A stretch of 64,000 bases of DNA from NCBI GenBank assembly GCA_029931535.1, contig JAQPZY010001405.1, positions 682,001 through 746,000 on the forward strand. Direction: 5' to 3'. The notes under the pieces are model-generated. The model saw only the letters and a list, made by a program, of their open reading frames with translations, did no database searches and was not told the origin of the DNA. The translations under genes and the position numbers were made by a program. Position 1 is the stretch's first letter; each line of letters starts with the position of its first letter. Origin of the DNA: Margaritifera margaritifera (taxonomy: Eukaryota; Mollusca; Bivalvia; Unionida; Margaritiferidae). Positions 20,791 through 28,839 of this stretch are shown piece after piece.

Positions 20791-21067
20791 ATTGTTTTTT
20801 TGAACTCGACAATTGAGTCCAAAACAACCACGGGTCCTCCAAAATAATCCAAGGTAAACACTTGTCCTCAAAAATATTCCACAACGAATGTCCTGGAAAA
20901 CGAATTCCAAGATAAGCAGTCACTAAGACACACACTGCATAGCGTCCAAAATTCAATGGAATCAGTTCTTGTATCAAGTCTTTATAATCCTCTAAAGTCT
21001 GAACACGATCGTTGACTTCCTTCCACGGAATCCGTTTCACAAGTGACGTGTAGAGACCAGACGACAT
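20744..21067 (-). CDS. Hypothetical helical protein, 107 aa (weak Bcl-2-like features)
   Basis: ATG 21067 overlaps the 3' end of the F-box-like gene by about 30 nt. The sequence has W-K-E-V, then E-L-I-P-L-N-F-G-R-Y-A-V-C-V-L-V and later L-P-W-I-I-L-E-D-P-W-L-F-W. An N-x-G-R followed by a hydrophobic helix, and then P-W-I...W, loosely recalls the BH1 and BH2 motifs of Bcl-2 proteins. The spacing is shorter than usual and the end is basic (R-R-R-R). I call it hypothetical and treat the Bcl-2 idea as a hypothesis. Confidence 0.4.
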   Translation of the reverse strand: MSSGLYTSLVKRIPWKEVNDRVQTLEDYKDLIQELIPLNFGRYAVCVLVTAYLGIRFPGHSLWNIFEDKCLPWIILEDPWLFWTQLSSSKKQYDPLFFFGLSRRRRL

Positions 21068-23424
21068 GCCTCTTCATGATACGGGTCGATGGCAAAGGTA
21101 GGTACCGTAATCACGGTAAGTCTTGGGACACGAAAAAATAATTATTTTTTTTCTTGTCCCAAGACTTATATGCCTGTAAAATATATACAATTTTCGGTGT
21201 CCCAAAACTTGTAGACACAAAAAATGTAAAGAAAAAATTGGGAAGATCGCTATACATCACACAGCAGTGACGAGCTCTTTCAATTACCGCGTCATTCGTC
21301 AATAAACTGTTATACACTACTAAGATTGTTTATGTTATTATTTTGCATGTGCATATTTTCCGATTTCTCCAACATGATTTAAAATAAAGGTTAATAAAGA
21401 CTTCATAATTCCGGGCCGCTTACATTTAAGGGAAGACCTGTACTATAGTGTACAGTAATTACACAGTGCAAATCGTACTTGGCGTCACTTATATCCTTGT
21501 TTATTCCCAAAAATATTTGATGCAGATTTTGCTTTATTCATCATTTTTACCAAATCGCATTCTTCTAGATTACATTTCAGCTACACGTTCATTGCTGTTT
21601 CATTTATTTGGATTCACGCGCTCAACAGTTACTGTTTTTCAGTGGTATAAGCGATCCTACAAAGTGATGTAATCTATATGAAAAGGCACGAGTGTTTAAT
21701 ATTATAAAGCACATAACCAGCATAAATTCAAATAACTTGTCATATATAATATATGTTAAAATTCTGAATAGATCCATTAAGAGCATCATTGATCTATTTT
21801 AGTTTAATGTTTCGGCTTCACAAAATGATAATTTTCCACGCATTATTCATTCCACTTTTGATTTTGGCAAGCTGGTTGTTTTGGCGTCTCCTTTGTTTAT
21901 AACTGGCGGATTTGTCTTTTGTTTTCCGACAGCAATCCAGGCCAGTTAATTGTTAAAACCCTGAAATTGGCTTAAGTAAAGAGGAATTTTGTCCAGCGGC
22001 AATGCCGGTACTTTGATGTGTGATTGGCTTCTACTGCGTAATATTAGCACGATTACCATAACTGAGTAAACAGGACTTATTTAAGGTCGCTTACATCAAA
22101 GCAAACTACCACTGAGTTTTTATTTTAAAAGCATTATTTCTTAAACTTCTTTATCGTATTTTAAAGATATTATTTAAGTTTAGTGCAGTGGTGCCTATGA
22201 TTCGAATCAAATGTATGTACTTCATTCGTCACAAGTAAAATCTTCAATGTGCACGTGGTGACGCCATGATGTAAACATGCGTACAATAAATGCTAGAGTT
22301 GGAATAAACACCATTTTCATTGTTCTCATCCTGGTATCACATTGTAATGAATTAGGTATTTCCATTTTCAGGGGAAAAAAACTACCCAATAATTACAGGT
22401 GACTTTCGACAATTTTAATGCAATAATGCATAAACTGTCAATAGTAAACTAGAGCACAATAGGGAGAAGTTATTGTTGAATGGGTATAACATAACGCTAA
22501 TGCTCAGTTCTTGTCAATGTCTGATTAAATTATACATATTTTAATTTGATAGAAATAATAAGAAAACAGAGAAAATTCAATATATTTATTGACTCTTCAA
22601 ACAAATTGTAATAATTTATAATATTTCCATGTAATAATTCATAGTGAGAGTCCCTTAACAACCACGAAGGCCTGTTTATTTTACATGAGGTTACGATCGA
22701 TAAAATACGCCGATCGATCAGTAGAAAAAAAAATGTTTTAGGTGTCCCAAGACTTATAGTACATGAAAATATTGCTTTAACTTCGTGTCCCAACTTTTAT
22801 AGGTCATAAAAAAATTACTTTTGAAAATAATTCATGGTGTCCCAAGACTTATGGTGTCCTAAGACTTACCGTGATTACGGGTATCTTGGGTGGCATGTTT
22901 TTATAGCCAGGCTCCCAAGGTTGGTACCTTTTGAGAAAGTCTCCGTGAACGTAGCTATTACAATAGACGTTTCCCATAATCATTCTTCTATGACCTTTGA
23001 AGAGAGTATAGTGTACAGCTCGAGAAATGACTTTGAGTTTGCGTTTCACTTGGATCTGGACCAACTCTTGGTAAATCATTTGGCGCAATTCCAAAGGCAA
23101 GCCACGAATGTACTTTGGTAAAGTTTCCGACTTGGAAAGAAGTAACTCTCTTTTGTGTTCTTCACGATACTCGTGATAGTTTTTCTTCAAAATCAGACTT
23201 CTGATATGTAGAAAGTCACGGTAGTGTGCAAATCGAGGAATGAATTGAAGTTTACGTTTCACTTGAATCTGGACAAACTCATCGTAAATCCGTTTTCGCA
23301 ACTTCGAAGGTAAGTCACGAATACGATCTTCTAAGCTTGGTATATACTGAAAAATGTGTTCTTGCAACTCTAATGGTAAGCCACCAATATACCATTGTAA
23401 AGAATTATCCTCCTTCTCCAACAT
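21038..23424 (-). pseudogene. F-box-like repeat protein split by a DNA transposon
   Basis: ATG 23424 opens a frame with internal repeats. Y-I-x-G-L-P-L-E-L occurs twice (residues about 12 and 110) and a related L-P-S-K-L-R-K-R-I-Y block lies between them. Two of the three are followed by E-x-V-Q-I-Q-V-K-R-K-L. L-P-x-E-L-x-x-x-I-(F/Y) is the signature start of an F-box, so an adaptor role in ubiquitin ligation is possible; this is inference. At 22881 the frame runs into the inserted element 21105-22880. After the insert and one GTA copy it resumes in phase and stops at 21038-21040. The gene was thus intact before the insertion. Confidence 0.6.
21105..22880. mobile_element. Non-autonomous DNA transposon, 1776 bp, TSD GTA
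   Basis: Bounded by the inverted repeat CCGTAATCACGGTAAGTCTT continuing GGGACAC (the right end has one difference) and flanked by GTA on both sides (21102-21104, 22881-22883). The motif GTGTCCCAAGACTTA recurs in both orientations near both ends (about 21112, 21154, 21199, 22741, 22784, 22843, 22849), typical of subterminal transposase-binding repeats. The interior (21320-22530) has no coding sequence I can support. The superfamily is not certain; a 3-bp duplication narrows it. Confidence 0.85.
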
Positions 23425-23443
23425 GGAATTTTTAAAAAAAAAA

Positions 23444-24115
23444 CTATTTCTTCTTCTTCTGTTTGGCATCTGGCTCATCGTACCCGTACTCTTCTAAAGC
23501 CACTAAAGGAAAGAAGTGACAGTGCGGAGACCATCTGGCATGTTCAATGTAAGCTGAGTCGGTAGGCTCCCATTGGTGAAGTTTCAAACCACAACTGAAA
23601 CATTGAACTTTATCTCCTTCTCCCGCGTATTTAAATCCAGATCTAGCTAAATCTTCGGGTTTAGGTCCTGGTAGATATTTTGGCCACTTGTCTTTGAATG
23701 ACTCGAGTCGACTTTCATACTTGGAATAACCAGGTAAACTCACAGGTATTCTGACATGCGAAAATTGACCAACATTGACCTTGTTGTCGTTAACGTCAAT
23801 ACCGGTTCCTTTAGTATTTCCACTAAAGCAAAAAAGCCGTACTGCCTCTTTAGAGGGTTGTCGATGAGTGGTGGTGAGACTTGGAGAGGGTCCTGAATCC
23901 AAGATGTTACAAGCTAAGGAATCCGTTTGAACGTGTGAATCGGGGATGCCAAACCGTACGGAATCCGTCTCATCGCATGGTACTGCATCACACTCCAAGT
24001 CGTGCTTGGAGTTCACACCACCACCACTAGATTTCTCTCTTGGCAATGGTGACAGGTGGGTGGTAGTTTGAGTATTCTTATTGAACTTTGGTGGAAGAAT
24101 GACAAAATTACTCAT
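23444..24115 (-). CDS. BIR-domain (inhibitor-of-apoptosis-like) protein 1, 223 aa
   Basis: An intact ORF. ATG 24115 follows nine A residues and a G, with a TATAAAA about 70 nt upstream. Residues 1-120 are low complexity with no recognised domain. The C-terminal half is one BIR domain: R-L-E-S-F-K-D-K-W-P, A-R-S-G-F-K-Y-A-G-E-G-D, C-F-S-C, and E-H-A-R-W-S-P-H-C giving the Cx2C...Hx6C zinc set. No RING or second BIR is present. BIR proteins of insect DNA viruses can block caspases or bind pro-apoptotic peptides; the same role here is inferred. It is one of the few undamaged genes of the element and lies beside a second BIR gene. Confidence 0.88.
   Translation of the reverse strand: MSNFVILPPKFNKNTQTTTHLSPLPREKSSGGGVNSKHDLECDAVPCDETDSVRFGIPDSHVQTDSLACNILDSGPSPSLTTTHRQPSKEAVRLFCFSGNTKGTGIDVNDNKVNVGQFSHVRIPVSLPGYSKYESRLESFKDKWPKYLPGPKPEDLARSGFKYAGEGDKVQCFSCGLKLHQWEPTDSAYIEHARWSPHCHFFPLVALEEYGYDEPDAKQKKKK
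24086..24092. other. No separate feature; internal to BIR protein 1 5' end
   Basis: This short piece lies inside the first codons of the first BIR gene and carries no independent signal. The promoter element for that gene is listed separately at 24186-24192. Confidence 0.1.
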
Positions 24116-24150
24116 CTTTTTTTTTCTTCTTGCTTGGTTAACGTTGAAAG

Positions 24151-24543
24151 TCAGAATGAAGGGTTAGGATTGGAAGGGGTTCCTTTTTTATACCTGTCGA
24201 CTGTACCATCCAAAAAGTATTGTAATGTGATCCGTGGAAACGCTAAAGAAAGGTAAGCACAGTTTGGTGACCATCTGACATGTTCCAGGAGAGCTGATTT
24301 CTTACAATCCATACGAATAGTGGCACCACAACTAAAACACTGTACTTTGGTTCCCTGTCCAAAGTAAACAAATCCTGCTCTGGCTAAAGAGTAGGAAGTA
24401 GGTAATCCATTGTTCCTAAGTTTTTTTGTGCTCCATCGATGAGGACAATAACAATAGTCAGGCATGTGTTTAGGCCAATTTTTGAACGTCTTCAAGCGAC
24501 TGGTACACTCACAATAGTCAGGCAAAGCAAATGTTGAAGTCAT
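24151..24543 (-). CDS. BIR-domain protein 2, about 130 aa
   Basis: The likely start is ATG 24543, about 45 nt below a TATAAAA (24587-24593). Most of the protein is a single BIR domain: R-L-K-T-F-K-N-W-P, then an insert with extra Cys (Y-C-Y-C), A-R-A-G-F-V-Y-F-G-Q-G, C-F-S-C and E-H-V-R-W-S-P-N-C. The zinc ligands are complete. It shares the unusual R-W-S-P before the last Cys with the neighbouring BIR protein, which suggests a tandem duplication followed by divergence. There is no RING. The frame is intact and lies directly downstream of the polymerase stop. Confidence 0.87.
   Translation of the reverse strand: MTSTFALPDYCECTSRLKTFKNWPKHMPDYCYCPHRWSTKKLRNNGLPTSYSLARAGFVYFGQGTKVQCFSCGATIRMDCKKSALLEHVRWSPNCAYLSLAFPRITLQYFLDGTVDRYKKGTPSNPNPSF
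24186..24192 (-). promoter_or_regulatory. TATA box upstream of BIR protein 1
   Basis: Minus strand GGTATAAAAAAGG, about 70 nt upstream of ATG 24115. It lies inside the 3' end of the second BIR gene. Confidence 0.5.
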
Positions 24544-24569
24544 CTTTGGTGTTGTCTTTTTTTTCTGTT

Positions 24570-27500
24570 TCAAGAGGGTTTTCTTTTTTTATACTCCAAA
24601 TCAGCGTGTCCGTAAGGCAAAGTCGTGTGATCTGGAAGTCTCACTCGTTTTTGGTACACAATGCGGTACACTTTTTGTACAGGTCGAGTAACGATTTGAT
24701 GATTAGGTAGGCGTACAATCTTGTGAGGTTCTAACGTGGGTACTTGAAAGTCTTCCACTTGTCCAGACAGTAAAGCATTTTTTAAAACCTCAAAGTTCAC
24801 CACTTGGTTAGTTCGATAGTTGAGAGTCAAGCCTTTCACTTTACAGGAGGTGTGAAGTTGACCTTGCGGGTCTCGGTATCGGTACCCGTAATTTTTAGGG
24901 CCACCGCTGGCAAAACTCAGAATGGTGTCTTGAGGGTGCTAGTCTGTCCAGGCTCCTAAACGATCGCCTTGAATGGTAGGGTGTGGGTAACCGGGTCGAT
25001 GAATGTAGATGCAACTGTCAGTATCAAAGTACAGGACACGATCTCCCAAGACTTCTAACGCTTCGTCGTACAATTTCAAATGAGCATGAGCGGTCACGTA
25101 AGCAGCAATGACTACGTTGCTAAACTTGTCAGGTTTGACAAACTTGGGTTCTTCTTCGAAATTGACAATGATCAAATCATCGCGAACGATTTCGACGTGT
25201 TTGACTAGTATACTTTTGTCGTCCACTAGTTGAAAGTAGCGATAAGGATCGGTGACGTATTCCGTTTTGGGCAAGATCGTACGCTGAGCCATTTTTCCCC
25301 ACAAGCAATTGAGCATCACTTTGGCAAACGATCTTTTTCCTTCATTTTTTTCCACCTCTTCCAAAGTGATACCTTCGATGTCACGGTACTCTTCTTTGAA
25401 TCGTTTTTGGTCTTCGGGAGTCTGACACCACGAAGGATAGCCACTACCTTCTTGTTTCAGTTTTAAAAACTGATTGACGTACCCCGAGAAAATGCCTGGA
25501 TGATTGGTGGCGTCGTCCTTTTGGTATTGGGCTGTAGTTGGAAAGTGCCAGATTTCGTACACTTTCAACAAATGGTATCCATGATCCAGTGCCCGAAACA
25601 ATTCGGTGCTAACCCACGTTCCTGTCAAAGACCGTTCTTCCTCCGTGTGGTGACAGGGATGATCTTGGTTGCACGTTTCGGCACACGTCCGACATAAAGG
25701 AAACATCAGTTTTCCTTGACAATGGTGAGGTAAGATGGGATGGTACAAGTTTGTCGGAGGTAAGACTTTACATTTAATTAATCCTTCGTATTGACGAATG
25801 TGTTTCACGTCGATGTGTTCTGTCAAAATTTCAGGGTGACCGGTGGGAAAACGAGCATATTTACACACCCAAGGATACAAAGAACACACGTCGATGTATT
25901 TGATTTCTTCTCCTTGGGATTCATTCACGTCGTACAGCAAGCGAGTGGCATTGGTTCGTCCTCCAAATAAACTGTGGCGTGGATCTAAAGGTTCGATGGC
26001 AGCCGCGTCGTAACTTTGGGTAATGTTTTTAAATTCAGGATCGGTTTTCAAACGTCGATCGTACTCGTGCTCCCACATTTCTACCACTTGGTATCCTTGA
26101 CTTTCTAACTTGAGTCGTCGTTGGTAAGTCTGTTCGTATAACTGTTCCATGGTAGAATCTGAATAAGGGCTTTTCATGTCTCGATCAGGATAACAAGTAG
26201 GACATCCGTGAAACAAACAACCCTGAAACTCGTATACCGTGTGCGGGTTTTCTAAATCAAATCCATCCACGGAATAACCTCCAATCTTCTTTTCTCCTCC
26301 TCCGTTTCTAGCATGTTGTATCCATTTGTCTTCTTTTTCACACAAGTAATGAAACCAACGTAAAGCTTTGACCGAATATTGACGACTAGCAAAGAGAGAC
26401 GTGTTGGAGTCGATGATGGCTAGTTGGTTCTCGGGCATGAAATTTTGCCTGTAGACTAAGGAACAGGCTTTAGGTAAGGTGGCTGCATCTTTCAAAGGGT
26501 CGACGTCTCCGTGATCAAGAAATAACTCTCGAAACTTTCCACAACAACGTCTTAAAATATCCACATCGGATCGACAATATTTGAGCATCTCTTCTTGAAA
26601 GTCAAATGGATCGGTCTGGTGAGCGCGGTACCAAGTGTGAAAAGCTTCTCGCTGTTCGGGGCGCATTCCGTCGGGGTGGTAATCATGAAGGTCAGGCAAA
26701 TGAGGTAGGACAGCATTTTGATTAGCTTCCGTGTTGAAGAAGTGAGGAAAGTAGCCTTTAGCCATTTCTGTCATGCCAAACGTTTTTGGCATGCGACTCA
26801 AAGGCATGGCCAAATAACTCGTAGAATCTTTAAACTGGACTTGTCCTACTTTCATGTAGATGAGCTTTTTTCTGTTCATGGTAACTTCAGGTCGTTCGGT
26901 GCCATGGTTCAAATAATAATTGAGTAAAAACTGTCCATCGTATCCCGAAAAATTGTGAGCTATGACGGTGGCATACCGATGACAATCTCCGTAACGTTGA
27001 ATGTCTTCTTCGCTCCAACTGTCGTGGGTGGTAGGGTCTAAAACCCATTCAACAAACTCAGACAAAGTGTTAACTCCACGAAAGATTTTTTCACGTCCTC
27101 CTGGAATTCGACTACAATGAGGACAGTGAAAATGAATCGATTCTTGAATACACTGATCACAAGCCCGATGCGCCACACAAAAATTTGGAATGTGAATACC
27201 CGTTTCTTGCATGCATTCAAAATCAAAAAAGATGAAATCTACTTGTTTCTTGTTCTTATTCTTCTTTATTTCTTTCTTCTCTGTCTTGTCAAACTTTTGA
27301 ATAAAACATCGATGATCAAAATCGACGATCTGATGACAAATAGAACATTTTTTCTTGCCAGCACAAACGTGTCTCGTGGGGTTGTTGGTACGAATTAGTT
27401 GTCCACACGTAGAACACGATTTCAATAACTCACAAGCACATTTTTGTTGGTGACCTTGTGTCTTGCGATGCTGTTGGTAACAAGAAGGACTAACAAAACT

Positions 27501-28735
27501 TCGTCGACACACCTCACAATAGACGTGATTTTGTTGTTGTTGTTGTTCAGGAAGGCATGGTGGGTCTGCTAAACAACCCGACATCTTGCTCCGCAATGGA
27601 GGTGTCGCTCCTGATTGTTAAACCCATAGTTGCATTTCTCACAGTAGTATGAGTGTCCCAAAAATCCGGTAATACTAGTGATGGTATCAAAATGTTCTTG
27701 ATGGTGATAGAGATGAATGTATTTTCCTTCAGGGAAATCGGGGCCTCGAAACACCATATCTCCGCGCACTTCTTGAGGGTGAACTTTCAAAGTATAGTGA
27801 GGAGCCAAAACATCTTGAAGTTGCTGCATTTGAGAAATGCCACACACGGTCTCTTTAGGGATCACCGCTTGTTGTAACAGGAGTTCTGCCTCATTTCGTT
27901 GTTGGGCTCTATCCGACTTTCGAATTTTTTCCCAGGCTTTTTTCCATTCTTTACTCTCGTTCTTGTTAGCATAGGTGCGGCCCACCACGATAGCTCGAGC
28001 CAAGCACATTTGGTCTTGAGTATTGTCGATTTGGACGACACTATGTTTGGTAGTACGAAGATCGTCCACCAATAACGGTTTTCTGCTTCGTCCACTTCCT
28101 CGAGGTGGAGCAACGTGTGTCATGTAGAGTGTGGCCTTTCCATCGGTGATGGTAAACTTGTCATTGGATTGTTGCACATGTTCTATTTTGGACATGACTT
28201 TGTCTGGCGTTAATTCTGCCGGGGTGCGGAACTCAATCCAAACGGGACTCTTCAAGTTGTCATGATGGATGGCCAGTCTCAAGCGATCATCTTCTTTGGC
28301 TCCACATTGCCGTTTCAAGTTCTGTAACACAGAACTCCACAAATCGCTAATGAACCCCGCCGCTTTCTCGGGAGGTACTTCGGACTTGAAGTCTTTGAAG
28401 TGAACAGTATGAGTGTAGGCAGTGGTTCTAAATTTTCGAGAGGTAATTTTTTGACTCTCTCGAATCCGATAGTAATTTTCAGGAGGAGCCAAGGTACTAG
28501 ATTGTGTTTCTTGGTCTGGGGTTCTGGTGTTGGTAGTAATGGTGGTGGTGGATTTTGTTTTGGGTGGTTTTGAAGGTGGTAAGGTTTCAGGTTCACTCAT
28601 CTCCTCTTCGAAGTCACTGGCATGGACTTGAGCTAGTAGTTCATCTAATGGTGTTTCAGGTGGCACGGAAAATCGTCGTCGTGGTCTCTTTGTTTCTTCT
28701 TGTGGTTTCTCATGGTTTGGGCGTGATCTTTTCAT
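24570..28735 (-). pseudogene. POLB: Protein-primed family B DNA polymerase, one frameshift and one in-frame TAG
   Basis: ATG 28735 follows a divergent promoter. The first 388-codon frame (to 27569) has a V-Q-I-D-N...C-L-A-R-A-I motif and a later H-F-D-T-I, an OTU-protease-like pair, then Y-Y-C-E-K-C zinc-finger sequence. Near 27585 the frame shifts. The next frame has more Cys/His fingers, ExoI F-D-F-E (27213-27224), ExoII N-F-S-G-Y-D, ExoIII Y-C-R-S-D-V-D, PolA D-V-C-S-L-Y-P (25872-25893), PolB-motif N-C-L-W-G-K and PolC D-T-D-S (25014-25025). TAG at 24939-24941 interrupts the C-terminal region, which continues in phase (G-G-P-K-N-Y-G-Y) to 24570. The total of about 1,390 codons suits Polinton polymerases. 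It would replicate the linear genome from a terminal protein. Confidence 0.93.
24587..24593 (-). promoter_or_regulatory. TATA box upstream of BIR protein 2
   Basis: Minus strand GAGTATAAAAAAAG, about 45 nt before ATG 24543 and within the last codons of the polymerase gene. Confidence 0.5.
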
Positions 28736-28747
28736 CTTGAACTTTAC

Positions 28748-28839
28748 TTTGAAACTGATTCAGTTTCACCCAGGTACCTTTATATAGAGAGAGGTGAGTA
28801 TATAAAGAGAGAGCTTCGTACCTTCAGAATCAGTCTTTG
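28748..28839. promoter_or_regulatory. Divergent promoter with two mirrored TATA boxes
   Basis: TATATAAA on the minus strand (28779-28786) faces the polymerase ATG 49 nt away. TATATAAAG on the plus strand (28799-28807) faces the zinc-knuckle ATG at 28840. GGTAC and GTACC flank the pair, making the region nearly palindromic. The 17-bp palindrome GAAACTGATTCAGTTTC (28751-28767) lies on the polymerase side and could be an operator. Confidence 0.75.

Noticed and set aside
11571..24941. Stop codons as evidence of genetic code reassignment or programmed readthrough
   Set aside because: TGA, TAA and TAG all occur once per gene and genuine ends use the same codons; frameshifts are also present. Ordinary decay is simpler.
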